DNA of 64,000 bases from Micromonospora marina (GTDB taxonomy: Bacteria > Actinomycetota > Actinomycetes > Mycobacteriales > Micromonosporaceae), in contig NZ_FMCV01000028.1 of assembly GCF_900091565.1 (NCBI RefSeq), positions 19,666 to 83,665 of the forward strand. Reading direction: 5' to 3'. Below the pieces are notes generated by a model that worked only from the letters and a program-made list of their open reading frames with translations, was not told the origin of the DNA and made no database searches. A program made the translations under genes and the position numbers. Below are positions 43,151 through 51,950 of the stretch, in pieces (positions within the stretch are counted from its first letter, which is position 1; the number at the start of each line of letters is the position of its first letter).

Positions 43151-43240
43151 TCGACCGGCCCCGGGTGATCCTTGACGCCACCGCGCCGGAAGACCACCCG
43201 AAGATTTACGCGGACGAGGGAACTTCCCGACACACCTGGC

Positions 43241-43337
43241 CGACTACTCGATCGGGAGACGGCAACCGGGCAGCCCATGGCTCGACGGGCACGAGCCACC
43301 CCGCACCAAAAGCCCATATTTTCGATCGGAGTAGTCG
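43241..43337 (+). promoter_or_regulatory. Long-range stem that could hide the ribosome site of the PepSY gene
   Basis: CGACTACTCGATCG at 43,241-43,254 is complementary to CGATCGGAGTAGTCG at 43,323-43,337 except for one bulged G. The right arm contains the GGAG ribosome site and ends exactly at the ATG (43,338). Folding would cover the start, so a leader-based switch or thermosensor-like control is possible. The 68-nt loop is GC-rich and could carry its own folds; no known riboswitch consensus is recognised. Confidence 0.5.
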
Positions 43338-44801
43338 ATGTCCGTCACCGAACTGTCCGGCGATCCCGCGCCGGGCACCTCCACCGCCGCGTCGGCCGCT
43401 CGGCCGGGCCGCCAGCCCACGCCGTTCGCCGCGCTGCTGACCCGGCTGCACTTCTACGCCGGCATCCTGGTTGCCCCCTTCCTGCTGGTCGCCGCCCTGA
43501 CCGGCCTGGCATACACCATCACCCCGCAACTGGACCAGGCCCTCTACGGCGACCGGCTGACCGTGGCCGCCGTCGGTGACCAGCCGAAGACCCTCGCCCA
43601 ACAGGTCACCGCCGCACGGGCCGCGCACCCCGACGGCACCATCGCCGCCGTGGCGCCCGGCACCGGCGACCGGACCACCCAGGTGGTGTTCTCGCTCGAG
43701 GAACTCGGCGACAAGCAGCACACCGTCTACGTCGACCCGTACACCGGCGAGGTGACCGGGCAGCTCACCACCTGGTTCGGCTCCACCCCGGCCACCACCT
43801 GGCTCGACGACCTGCACCGCAACCTGCACCTCGGCGAGGTCGGCCGGCATTACTCCGAGATCGCCGCCAGCTGGTTGTGGGTCCTCGTTCTCGGCGGGGT
43901 AGTCCTGTGGTGGCGCCGCCGCAGCGCCACCCGCGCCCGGACGGCACACCTGCTCGTGCCGGACCTGACCGCCCGCAAGGGAGTCCGCCGTACCCGGGGC
44001 TGGCACGCCACCACCGGTGTCTGGCTCGCGGTCGGCCTGCTGTTCCTCTCCGCCACCGGCCTGACCTGGTCCCGGTACGCCGGCGCGAACTTCAGCACCG
44101 GCCTGGACACCCTGCGCGCCGGCACGCCCGCACTCTCCGCCACCGTTGACGGCGTGGCCGCGCCCGCGGGCGGCGGTGAGCACCAGCACGGTGGCGCGGA
44201 TACCGGCACGGCGGACAGTCCGGCGTCCTACGACAACGTGCTGGCCTCCGCGCGCCGCGCCGGACTCTCGGGACCGGTGGAGATCAGCCCTGCGGCGGAG
44301 CCCGGCCTGGCCTGGACCGTCGCCCAGGTCGACAACACCTGGCCGGTCGCGAAGGACCGCATCGCCGTCGAGCCGACCACCGGCGCGGTCACCGCCCGCA
44401 GCGACTTCGCCGACTGGCCGCTGCTCGCGCAGCTCAGCAGCCTCGGCATCCAAGCCCACATGGGAATCCTGTTCGGGCCGGTCAACCAGGTCCTGCTCGC
44501 CGCGCTCGCTCTCGGTCTGCTCTGCGTCATCGTCTGGGGTTACCGCATGTGGTGGCAGCGCCGCCCCACCCGCGCCGGCCGCCGCGCCCGGCTCGGCTCG
44601 CCGCCCGCCCGGGGCGGTCTCCGAGGGCTCCCGTGGTCGGCGCTGCTGCTCGGCGTACCGATCACCCTGGCACTCGGCTGGGCACTGCCCTGGTTCGGCG
44701 TGACCCTGCTCGGCTTCCTCGTCGTCGATCTCGTCCTCGGCGTGGTCGCCCGTCGGCGCCGCCGGGCCCTACCCGTCTCACCCGCCCCGGCCGGGAGCTG
44801 A
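43338..44801 (+). CDS. PepSY-domain membrane protein (PepSY_TM, possible iron reductase type)
   Basis: 487 residues. Membrane segments lie near 37-60, 180-200, 235-255, 385-405 and 430-465, with large external loops between them. The first helix FYAGILVAPFLLVAALTGLAYTITP, the DLHRNLHLGEVGRHYSEIAASWLW block, and a second PepSY-like region (SYDNVLASARRAGLSGPVEI) are characteristic of PepSY-associated TM proteins. Members occur with siderophore and iron-uptake genes and are linked to flavin-based siderophore reduction (FsqB/ViuB-like context). A His-rich loop (GGGEHQHGGAD) may bind metal. Expression may be controlled by the leader stem. Confidence 0.85.
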   Translation: MSVTELSGDPAPGTSTAASAARPGRQPTPFAALLTRLHFYAGILVAPFLLVAALTGLAYTITPQLDQALYGDRLTVAAVGDQPKTLAQQVTAARAAHPDGTIAAVAPGTGDRTTQVVFSLEELGDKQHTVYVDPYTGEVTGQLTTWFGSTPATTWLDDLHRNLHLGEVGRHYSEIAASWLWVLVLGGVVLWWRRRSATRARTAHLLVPDLTARKGVRRTRGWHATTGVWLAVGLLFLSATGLTWSRYAGANFSTGLDTLRAGTPALSATVDGVAAPAGGGEHQHGGADTGTADSPASYDNVLASARRAGLSGPVEISPAAEPGLAWTVAQVDNTWPVAKDRIAVEPTTGAVTARSDFADWPLLAQLSSLGIQAHMGILFGPVNQVLLAALALGLLCVIVWGYRMWWQRRPTRAGRRARLGSPPARGGLRGLPWSALLLGVPITLALGWALPWFGVTLLGFLVVDLVLGVVARRRRRALPVSPAPAGS

Positions 44802-44818
44802 TCCGGCGGCGGATCAGC
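44797..44818. terminator. Bidirectional terminator hairpin
   Basis: GCTGATCCG (44,797-44,805) pairs perfectly with CGGATCAGC (44,810-44,818) around a GCGG tetraloop. It overlaps the PepSY stop codon and lies 11 nt past the end of the convergent hydrolase gene, so it can end both transcripts. Confidence 0.65.
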
Positions 44819-44829
44819 ACGGGGCGGGA

Positions 44830-45474
44830 TCAGGACGCCAGGTAGGCGGTCAGCCGGTCGGCGAGCGGGCCCGGCCGGCTGAGCGCCACCGCGTGGCCGC
44901 CGTCGATCTCGTCGGGCACCACGCCGAGCCGGTCCGCGGCCACCCGGCGTTGGAAGCCGGCGGGGAAGAACTGGTCGTCGCGGCCGATGAGCACCTTCGT
45001 CGGCACGGCCGGCCAGGTGGTCAGCGGCCACGGCTCGTCCCCTTCCGCGCTGACCTGCTCCCGGCCGTGCGCCGGCGCCTCGGCGACGATCTCGGCCGGC
45101 ACGCCGTTGTAGAACTGCTGCTCCTCACTGAGCCCTTCCGGCTCGCGGTAGCCGGTGTTGCCCCACCAGTCCCCCGGCTTCTCGCCGGGCCGCGGGATCA
45201 TCGGGGTGAGCAGGACCAGCAGCCGCACCGGCAGCCGGTCGGCGACCAGCGGTGCGGTGAACGCGCCGTACGAGTGCCCGACCACCGCGAGGTCGTCGCG
45301 GGCACCGACGGCGTCGACCACCGCCTGGCGGAAGGCGGCGAACCCCGCCGACCGGTCCCCGATCGGCAGCTCCGGCACCACCGCGTCGTGGCCGCGGGCG
45401 GCCAGCTCGGGCACCAGCAGATGCCAGTCCCATGCGCTGCCCCCGCCGCCGTGGATGAGCACGAACGTCGTCAT
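44830..45474 (-). CDS. Alpha/beta hydrolase
   Basis: 214 residues. HGGGGSAWDW near the N-terminus forms the oxyanion region, and AVVGHSYGAF is the nucleophile elbow with Ser; IGRDDQFFP gives the acid and DGGHAVALS the catalytic His. This set is that of salicylate-esterase/EST-type hydrolases with short lids. It is probably a cytoplasmic esterase of unknown substrate. ATG start at 45,474. Confidence 0.88.
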   Translation of the reverse strand: MTTFVLIHGGGGSAWDWHLLVPELAARGHDAVVPELPIGDRSAGFAAFRQAVVDAVGARDDLAVVGHSYGAFTAPLVADRLPVRLLVLLTPMIPRPGEKPGDWWGNTGYREPEGLSEEQQFYNGVPAEIVAEAPAHGREQVSAEGDEPWPLTTWPAVPTKVLIGRDDQFFPAGFQRRVAADRLGVVPDEIDGGHAVALSRPGPLADRLTAYLAS

Positions 45475-45586
45475 GTCCGTACCCTCCCACGCCGGTACGA
45501 CATGCCGTGGCCGTGCGGAGTCGGCCCACGTCCGCCTTCCGGGCTTCGCACGCGGCCACCCTCGACCAGCGCCCGGACCCGCCCGT

Positions 45587-46168
45587 TCAGACCGGGCGGC
45601 CGAACGTCACCGCCTCCCGGACGAGCGGTGGTGCCTTCTCCGCCAGTTGCGCGTCCGGCCGGGCGCCGAGCGCGTCGTTCACAGTGGAGAAGGCCAGCCG
45701 GAACGCGATGAGCGTGGTCGCCTCGAAGATCTCCCGGTCAGTCAGGCCGGCGTCACGCAGGCGTTGCGTGTCGGCCTCGGTGGTGGCGTTCGGGTCCGTC
45801 ACCACCCGGCGGGACCAGGCGGCGAGCGCCGTCTCCCGCTGCGACAGGTCCGCCTCGGTGCCGCGCAGCACCGCGGCGGCTGTCGTCTCGTTGCTCATCC
45901 CGGCCAGCCGCGCGCCCCAGGCCAGCGCGCAGTACGAGTCGCCCCGGGCGGCGGCCGTGGCGGCGACCAGCACTGCCACCTCCCGCGAGGACAGCGTGGA
46001 CTCGGACAGTAGTTCGGTGCGCGTGCTCTGGAACGACATCAGCACGTCGGGACGCCAGCACCAGACGCGGGTGAGGTTGTTGACGTAGCCGTCGGCGGCG
46101 AGGTCGTCCTCATAGGCGGTTTTCGCCGCCGGGCTCTGCGGCGGTTCGGGAAGGAAGCCGGGATTCAT
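45587..46168 (-). CDS. Carboxymuconolactone decarboxylase/AhpD-like family protein
   Basis: 193 residues, all helical. LSSREVAVLVAATAAARGDSYCALAWGARLAG is in two parts the CMD-fold core; the usual ExxCxxCxxxH redox motif is degenerate, with only the first-equivalent Cys kept (SYC) and the His replaced by Arg. TEADTQRLRDAGLTDREI and the second core follow, as in the peroxidase-related subgroup. A redox role is therefore doubtful. Start ATG at 46,168; divergent from the HAD gene. Confidence 0.78.
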   Translation of the reverse strand: MNPGFLPEPPQSPAAKTAYEDDLAADGYVNNLTRVWCWRPDVLMSFQSTRTELLSESTLSSREVAVLVAATAAARGDSYCALAWGARLAGMSNETTAAAVLRGTEADLSQRETALAAWSRRVVTDPNATTEADTQRLRDAGLTDREIFEATTLIAFRLAFSTVNDALGARPDAQLAEKAPPLVREAVTFGRPV

Positions 46169-46230
46169 GCGGGCAGTCTGCGCCACCCGGGCGTCCCCCA
46201 CTGGCTGATCAACGACAGTACGATCCGCTG

Positions 46231-46887
46231 ATGATCCAGGCGGTCTTCTTCGACGTGGGCGGGACGATCCTCGACGAGACGCGCGAGTTCGCGACCTGGG
46301 CGGACTGGCTCGGCGTGCCACGGCACACCTTCTCCGCCGTCTTCGGCGCGGTGATCGCCCGAGGGCTGGACTACCAGGAGGTGTTCCGGGCCTTCCGGCC
46401 CGACTTCGATCTCACCGCCGAACTCGCGCGCCGGGTCGCGGCCGGTGACCCGGAGTCGTTCGGCGCCGACGATCTCTACCCGGACGCGCGGGCCTGCCTG
46501 GCCGCCCTGCGGGAGCAGGGACTGCGGGTCGGCCTGGCCGGCAACCAGCCCGAGCATGCCGAGGCGACGTTGCGGGCGCTGGACCTGCCGGTGGACGTGA
46601 TCGGCACGTCGGCGGCCTGGGGCGTGGCGAAACCGGCGCCGGAGTTCTTCACCCGGGTGGTCCGCGAGGGCGGCGGCGACCCGTCGGCGATCCTGTACGT
46701 GGGTGACCGGCCGGACAACGACGCCGCCCCGGCGATGGCCGCAGGCATGTCGGCGTGCCTGATCCGGCGCGGCCCGTGGGGCCACATCCTCGACATGCCG
46801 GACGTCGCCGACCGGTGCCTGTTCCGCATCGACACGCTGGACGTGCTGCCCGCCCTGGTCGCGCGGCACAACGCGGCGGGCGGCTAA
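46231..46887 (+). CDS. HAD-superfamily hydrolase
   Basis: 218 residues. Motif I is FFDVGGTIL, with the nucleophile Asp kept and the second Asp replaced by Gly, motif II the Asn in LAGNQP, motif III the Lys in AKPAPEFF, and motif IV VGDRPDNDA. The cap lies between residues 20 and 85. Loss of the motif I acid/base Asp suggests phosphonatase- or dehalogenase-like chemistry or reduced phosphatase activity. Substrate not predictable. Start ATG at 46,231. Confidence 0.85.
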   Translation: MIQAVFFDVGGTILDETREFATWADWLGVPRHTFSAVFGAVIARGLDYQEVFRAFRPDFDLTAELARRVAAGDPESFGADDLYPDARACLAALREQGLRVGLAGNQPEHAEATLRALDLPVDVIGTSAAWGVAKPAPEFFTRVVREGGGDPSAILYVGDRPDNDAAPAMAAGMSACLIRRGPWGHILDMPDVADRCLFRIDTLDVLPALVARHNAAGG

Positions 46888-47019
46888 GCCGGCACGTCAC
46901 CGAAGTCGCAGACATGCTCCGTCGCGAGCGATGCCGCTGCCGGACGGGTTGCCGACGGCCGAGAGCCGCACGAGCGGCGGCTGCAGCCGATGTCGTACGC
47001 CCGGTTTAGCCTGACCACC

Positions 47020-47625
47020 ATGCCGAGCGACGAGCTGGACGAGCTGATCGTGCCCGACGCGGCAGCGCTGCGCGCGTGGCTGTCCGCCCACCACGACACG
47101 TCACCCGGTGTCTGGCTCGCCCTGACCCGCAAGGGCGGCACTGTCACCACAGTGACCTGGCAGCAGGCGGTCGACGAGGCGCTCTGCTTCGGCTGGATCG
47201 ACGGGCAGGCCCGCAAGCGCGACCACGAGAGTTCCTGGATCCGGTACACCCCACGCCGGGCGCGCAGTTCCTGGTCGCAGCGCAACGTCGCGCACGTGGC
47301 CCGGCTGGAGTCGGAGGGGCGGATGACGCCCGCGGGCCGGGCCGCGGTGGAGGCCGCGAAGGCGGACGGCCGGTGGGCTGCGGCCTACGCACCGCCGTCG
47401 GAGGCCGAGGTGCCCGCCGACCTGCTCGCCGCCATCGCCGCCGAGCCCGCCGCCCAGGCCATGTTCGACGTCCTCACCAGCGCCAACAGGTTCACGCTCA
47501 TCTACCGGCTCAACGCGGTCAAGCGCGCGGAGACCCGGCAGCGCAAGATCGGCGAGTTCGTCGCCATGCTGGCCCGGCACGAGACGATCCACCCGCAGAA
47601 GGCGAAGCCGCCGGCCACCCCGTGA
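47020..47625 (+). CDS. YdeI/OmpD-associated family protein
   Basis: 201 residues. The segments LRAWLSAHHDTSPGVWLAL, EALCFGWIDGQ, RYTPRRARSSWS and the C-terminal KRAETRQRKIGEFVAMLARHE match the bacterial YdeI/OmpD-associated family. The family is widespread and of uncertain function; the name comes from linkage to porin regulation in enterobacteria. ATG at 47,020 gives the usual MPSDELDE-type start; an upstream ATG at 46,990 is in frame but has no ribosome site. Confidence 0.85.
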   Translation: MPSDELDELIVPDAAALRAWLSAHHDTSPGVWLALTRKGGTVTTVTWQQAVDEALCFGWIDGQARKRDHESSWIRYTPRRARSSWSQRNVAHVARLESEGRMTPAGRAAVEAAKADGRWAAAYAPPSEAEVPADLLAAIAAEPAAQAMFDVLTSANRFTLIYRLNAVKRAETRQRKIGEFVAMLARHETIHPQKAKPPATP

Positions 47626-47805
47626 CCCGCCGTGTCTCACGAGTTGTCGAGGACGAACGCGCGCATGAGCGCGGCGCACTCCGCCGGGCCGCCGGGACCT
47701 CCGGCCTCGCGGAGGAACACCGCCAGGCCGTCGACGTCGGCGTGCCGGTGGCGGATCAAGCCGCGAGGGGCCTCGCGATCCGGCCGGTTTCGGCAGGATG
47801 AGCCG

Positions 47806-48582
47806 ATGCGGGTGGCGATGGCGACCGACGCGGGGCATCCCGGGCGCGCCAATGAGGACTTCGCGGGCGCCGTGCCGTGCGGCATGGTGCTGGTCGACGG
47901 CGCCGGTGGCATCGCCGGCGCACACGAGGTCTGCCATCACGGCATCGCCTGGTACGCGACCCGGCTCGGCGGCGCGCTGCTCGGCGCGCTGTCGCCGGAT
48001 CGGCGCCTGCGCGACGTGCTGGCCGAGGGCATCGGGCGGGTCACCGACGCGCACCGCGACACGTGCGACGTGACCCATCCGATCAGCCCGTTCGCGGCCG
48101 TGGCGATGCTCCGGTTCTCCGGCGGGGCCGTCGAGCACCTGGTCCTCGGCGACGCGGTGGCGATCGTCGGCCGGGCGGGTGGTGAGCCGCTCGTCGCCCA
48201 CGATCCGCGGGAGGTGGTGATCGCCCAGTCCGTCGAGGAGCGGTTGAAGGACGTGCCCGAGGGCGGCGACGAGTACCGGAGGCTGCTGATGGAGCTGCGA
48301 TCCCGCCGTAACAGCCCCGGCGGGTTCTGGGTCGCGAAGGACGATCCGGCAGTCGTGGACGAGGCGGTCACCGGCGAGTGCCGGGTCGACGAGGTGCGCA
48401 CGGCGGCGCTGCTCAGCAACGGCGCGAGCCGCCTCGTGGACACCTTCGGCCTGACCGGCTGGCCGGGGCTGCTGCGTCTGCTGGAAACCGACGGCCCCGC
48501 CGAGGTCGTCCGCCGGGTGCGCGAGGCCGAGGCGCGTGAGGGCGTCGCCACCGACGACGCGACGATCGTCTGCCGCACCTGA
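47806..48582 (+). CDS. PP2C-family Ser/Thr phosphatase-like protein
   Basis: 258 residues. ATDAGHPGRANEDFAG and VLVDGAGGI are the paired acidic motifs that bind metal in PP2C phosphatases; AVAMLRFSGGAVEHLVLGDA is the central beta strand pair and DDATIVCRT the final Asp strand. In VLVDGAGG the usual DGMGG is altered by one residue. It would be a cytoplasmic integrated-type phosphatase without extra sensor domains. Its partner kinase is not in the window. Confidence 0.83.
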   Translation: MRVAMATDAGHPGRANEDFAGAVPCGMVLVDGAGGIAGAHEVCHHGIAWYATRLGGALLGALSPDRRLRDVLAEGIGRVTDAHRDTCDVTHPISPFAAVAMLRFSGGAVEHLVLGDAVAIVGRAGGEPLVAHDPREVVIAQSVEERLKDVPEGGDEYRRLLMELRSRRNSPGGFWVAKDDPAVVDEAVTGECRVDEVRTAALLSNGASRLVDTFGLTGWPGLLRLLETDGPAEVVRRVREAEAREGVATDDATIVCRT

Positions 48583-48622
48583 CCGGCACGACAATCCGGC
48601 TGTCCTCGTGTTGACTGCGGCG

Positions 48623-49366
48623 ATGGACCGTCAACGGCTGAGCAGCATCGCGCACTCGCACCATCCGATCGCGGCCCCGGTCTCCGGTGTCAACGTCAAC
48701 CGGCTGCTGCGCCGGGCCGGTCGCCGGCCTGCGGCCCGCATCCTCGACCTGGGCTGCGGTGAGGCCACCTGGGCGCTGCAGGCGCTCGCGCACCACCCGG
48801 ACGGGCACGCCGACGGCGTGGATCTCAACCCGTACGCGCTGGAACGCGCCGCGGAGGCCGCCGCCGTGCGCGGCCTCGCCGACCGGCTGACGCTGCACGA
48901 GCGCGACGCCCGGTCCTACGTGCCGGACGGCGACTACGACCTGGTGCTCTGCGTCGGGTCGACGCACGCGTTCGGGGGGTTCGGCGGGACGTTGGAACTG
49001 GCCGGCCGGCACGTGGACCCCGATGGCATCCTGATGGTCGGCGAGGGCTTCTGGCCGGTGCCGCCGACGCCTGCGGCGCTTGCCGCGCTGGGCGCGAAAC
49101 CCGACGACCACACCGACCTCGCCGGTCTGGTCGACGCCGCCGAGCAGGCCGGCTGGACCCCGGTGTACGGGCATGTCAGCGACGTCGCCGAGTGGGACGA
49201 CTACGAGTGGTCGTGGACCGGCTCGCTGACCGAGTGGGCGCTGGACAATCCGGGTCACCCGGACGCCACCGACGCGTTCGCCGCCGCCCGGGAGCACCGG
49301 GACCAGTGGCTGCGCGGATACCGCGGTGTGTTGGGCTTCGTGACGCTGGTGCTGCGCCGGACCTGA
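48623..49366 (+). CDS. Class I SAM-dependent methyltransferase
   Basis: 247 residues. Motif I is ILDLGCGEATWALQAL, and ADGVDLNPYALERAAEAA and YDLVLCVGSTHAFGGF follow. The C-terminal part (WDDYEWSWTGSLTEWALDNP) is shared by a group of actinobacterial small-molecule methyltransferases. ATG at 48,623 is 40 nt after the PP2C gene, so the two may be cotranscribed. Substrate unknown. Confidence 0.85.
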   Translation: MDRQRLSSIAHSHHPIAAPVSGVNVNRLLRRAGRRPAARILDLGCGEATWALQALAHHPDGHADGVDLNPYALERAAEAAAVRGLADRLTLHERDARSYVPDGDYDLVLCVGSTHAFGGFGGTLELAGRHVDPDGILMVGEGFWPVPPTPAALAALGAKPDDHTDLAGLVDAAEQAGWTPVYGHVSDVAEWDDYEWSWTGSLTEWALDNPGHPDATDAFAAAREHRDQWLRGYRGVLGFVTLVLRRT

Positions 49367-49423
49367 CTGGCGCGCTACGCGGGTCCAGTCCGGCACAGGC
49401 GGGCGGGGGACTATCGTTCGGGC

Positions 49424-49921
49424 GTGCAGATCCGTTTCGCCGTACCGGCCGATCCCGCCTATCCGGCCCGCGTGGCCGCCGCGCTCGCCGCCGCCCGGCT
49501 GCGCCGGTTCGGCTACATCGGCGCGGCTCTCGCCGCGGTCGGGGTGATCGGCTGGGTCGCCTCGCAGGCGTCGGAGCGGGGTGACCGCTTCGCGTCGCTG
49601 TGGACCGCGCTCGTCGTGGCCGGCGTGCTGTCGATGCTGTACGCGCCATGGGTCAGGTGGCGGGCCCGGCGCCGCTCCGGTGGCTATGCGGTCGAGGGCG
49701 GCTACGACATCGACGAGCGCAACATCATGATGCGCAGCGGCTCGGAGTCCGGCGGCATCGCCTGGGACGGCGTCACGCGGGTCACCGAGACCCCCGATTT
49801 CTGGATCGTGTACGTCGGACGGATGCCGGCCACGGTGATCCCCCGCTGGCTGATGTCCACCGAGGACGCCGGGAGGCTGCGCGCCTTCATGGCCGAGCGG
49901 CAGCTGCTCGGCGACCGTTGA
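49424..49921 (+). CDS. YcxB-like membrane protein
   Basis: 165 residues. Two hydrophobic segments (FGYIGAALAAVGVIGWVA and SLWTALVVAGVLSMLYAPW) near 30-80 are followed by a cytoplasmic beta domain of YcxB type (GYDIDERNIMMRSGSES..IAWDGVTRVTETPDFWIVYV...VIPRW). The function of the family is unknown. GTG at 49,424 is the start. Confidence 0.78.
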   Translation: MQIRFAVPADPAYPARVAAALAAARLRRFGYIGAALAAVGVIGWVASQASERGDRFASLWTALVVAGVLSMLYAPWVRWRARRRSGGYAVEGGYDIDERNIMMRSGSESGGIAWDGVTRVTETPDFWIVYVGRMPATVIPRWLMSTEDAGRLRAFMAERQLLGDR

Positions 49922-49953
49922 CCACGTAGTGATCGGCTGCATACGTTGCCTCG

Positions 49954-50123
49954 GTGACCGAGAGGCGCGAGGCGACCTTCCTGATCCTGACCGCGCTGGC
50001 CGACGAGCCGCGCCACGGCGGCTCGGCGCGACCCTGTTGCTGCTCGTACCGGGCGTGGCGGCGCTGCCGCACCGGCACCCGGCGGCCCGCCGGCTCGTCG
50101 GGGCGCCGGGCGCGGCGGTCTAG
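49954..50123 (+). pseudogene. Collapsed PadR regulator and partner membrane-protein remnant
   Basis: The first 22 codons from GTG 49,954 (TERREATFLILTALADEPRHG) are the N-terminus of a PadR-family repressor. The wing and dimerisation parts are gone. In another frame the next 100 nt read ATLLLLVPGVAALPHRHPAARRL and stop at 50,123, as the C-terminal end of the membrane protein that often follows padR in actinobacteria. An internal deletion joining the two genes explains this. Confidence 0.6.
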
Positions 50124-50129
50124 CAGCGG

Positions 50130-51536
50130 TCAGCTCGCCGGGCATCGCGAGCCGGGGGCGGGCACCGTCAGGTCGACGAGGTACCTGTCCACCACCGCCT
50201 GCGTGCAGTCGTTGCGCTGGTAGGTGCCGTGGCCCCAGCCCTCGTAGGTGACCAGACGCCCGTGCCGGCCGAGTTGCCGGGCGACGTTCACCGCCCACGC
50301 GTAGCCGGTGCGGGGATCGTGCCGCGCGTTGAGCAGCAGCAGCGGCGTGCGGGTGTACACGTTCAGCTCGTGCGGCGGGTTGCGGACCGGGGACGGCCAG
50401 CCCAGGCAGGTCTGCACGGCCAGCAGACCGGCGCCGTACCGGACGTCCGGGGCGACGGCCGCGGCGTCCCGGACCAGGCCGGCGTACGCGGTGTAGTCGC
50501 GTACCTGCGCCGGCCAGTCCGCGCAGAACGCCGCGACCGAGAGCGAAAGATTCACAGCCGGTGGCGGCGTGCCGGCGGCCATGTCCCGCACGATCACCGC
50601 GAGTTGCGGCCAGCGCGGGCCGGCGAGCAGGCCGAGTGCCACGGCAGTGACGTCGAAGGCGGTACGGGGGGCGTACTCACCACGGTCCGCGCGGGCCAGC
50701 GCCCGCGCCCACACCGACCGTACGTCCCGTTCGTGGAGCACACAGTCCGCCGACCTGTCACACCAGGAGACGAACTCGTCGAACGAGTCCTGCAACGTGG
50801 CGGCCTGTGTCCGCACGAAGGATCGCGTGTCGAGGCTGTGGTCGAACACGCCCTCCAGCACGACGGCCCGTACGCGTCCGGGGTACCGCTCGGCGTACTG
50901 CTGGCCCAGCAGCGTGCCGTACGAGCTGCCGTGGAACGACAGCCGCCGCTCCCCCAGCGCACGCCGCAGGGCGTCGAGGTCCCGGGCCGTGCTGAGCGTG
51001 TCGGCGTGGTCGAACACCGGGCTGGTCGGACGGCACCTGCGCCACAGCGCCTGGTTGTAGGCCACCGCGGCGTCGAAGTCCGCCTGGCCGGTCAGCGGGA
51101 CGGGCGGCCTGCGCAGCGCCGGATCCGGGGTGCAGACGGGCGCGGCGGTGCGGGCGACCGTGCGCGGGTCGAAGCTGACCAGGTCGAACCGGTCCAGCAA
51201 CTCGTCGCTGAACCGGTCGCCCTTGCGGATGCGTTCCACCCCCGAGTCGCCGGGGCCGCCCGGCCCGAAGACCAGCGCGCCCACTCGCCGCTCCGGCGTT
51301 CGCGCGAGCCGGCGTGCCACGGCGAGGTCGAACGTCGGGCCGTTCGGCCGGGCCCAGTCCACCGGCACGCGGAGCCGGGCGCATCGCACGCGCTCGTCCG
51401 GTGGGACGTTCGGCAGGTCGTCGGCGCACTCGCCCCAGACGAGCCGCTGCGGCGGGGAATTGGCGCGCGCCGATCCTGGCAGTCCCGCGAGGACGGTGAG
51501 TGCGGTCAGAGCGACGGCCACGGTACGACGGAACAC
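50130..51536 (-). CDS. Secreted alpha/beta hydrolase, tripeptidyl aminopeptidase (TAP-like) type
   Basis: 468 residues. A signal peptide occupies residues 1-25 (RRTVAVALTALTVLAGL ending GSARA). The nucleophile elbow is FHGSSYGTLLG and the DPRTGYAW and GWGHGTY blocks carry the Asp and His; the C-terminal TAP-like domain is present. Streptomyces relatives (SlpD/SlpE, tripeptidyl aminopeptidase) are exported peptidases. GTG 51,536 is chosen for GGGAGG a few bases upstream; the frame extends further to 51,596 without a ribosome site. Cysteines in pairs suggest disulfides. Confidence 0.87.
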   Translation of the reverse strand: MFRRTVAVALTALTVLAGLPGSARANSPPQRLVWGECADDLPNVPPDERVRCARLRVPVDWARPNGPTFDLAVARRLARTPERRVGALVFGPGGPGDSGVERIRKGDRFSDELLDRFDLVSFDPRTVARTAAPVCTPDPALRRPPVPLTGQADFDAAVAYNQALWRRCRPTSPVFDHADTLSTARDLDALRRALGERRLSFHGSSYGTLLGQQYAERYPGRVRAVVLEGVFDHSLDTRSFVRTQAATLQDSFDEFVSWCDRSADCVLHERDVRSVWARALARADRGEYAPRTAFDVTAVALGLLAGPRWPQLAVIVRDMAAGTPPPAVNLSLSVAAFCADWPAQVRDYTAYAGLVRDAAAVAPDVRYGAGLLAVQTCLGWPSPVRNPPHELNVYTRTPLLLLNARHDPRTGYAWAVNVARQLGRHGRLVTYEGWGHGTYQRNDCTQAVVDRYLVDLTVPAPGSRCPAS

Positions 51537-51725
51537 TGCGCCTCCCGGTGTTTGGATGCTCCTCGATTCTTCGGCGGCGACCCGCCCGAGTCCCATCCGG
51601 AACCGCCCCGATACGCCTGTCCGGTCCTTCCCCGAATCTGCCCCTGAGAACTACGGGGACGGAAACGGCACGGCACTGCACTCGCCGGGACATCGGGCTC
51701 GCAGCCGGCGGTCTAGCATCGGGCG

Positions 51726-51920
51726 ATGACGTCGTCCCTGGACCGCCTGCCGAAGATCAGCGCACCGGCCACGAGGGCGCTGACCGCCGCCGGCTACACC
51801 ACGCTGCGCCAGCTCGCCGGGGTGCCGCGCGCGGAACTCGCCCGCCTGCACGGCATGGGACCGAAGGCGCTGAGCGTCATCGAGGCCGCCCTCGACGAGC
51901 ACGACCTGCGGCTGCGCTGA
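51726..51920 (+). CDS. Helix-hairpin-helix DNA-binding protein
   Basis: 64 residues. Two HhH elements (ISAPATRALTAAGYTTLRQLAG and LARLHGMGPKALSVIEAALDE in outline) cover the chain, as in the C-terminal domain of RNA polymerase alpha and in DUF4332-like proteins. Nonspecific DNA binding is expected. ATG at 51,726; no strong Shine-Dalgarno. It converges with the YciI gene 30 nt away. Confidence 0.78.
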   Translation: MTSSLDRLPKISAPATRALTAAGYTTLRQLAGVPRAELARLHGMGPKALSVIEAALDEHDLRLR

Positions 51921-51950
51921 CGAGGCGCTGTCGCGGCGACGCCTGACCCG

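Noticed and set aside
43150..43338. Cobalamin or other known riboswitch ahead of the PepSY gene
   Set aside because: No consensus block of a known riboswitch class could be matched. Only the start-covering stem is supported.
47637..47760. Leftward fragment ending LMRAFVLDNS
   Set aside because: The sequence looks partly coding, but it has no start or ribosome site before the PP2C gene and no recognisable family. It may be a leftover of a lost gene.
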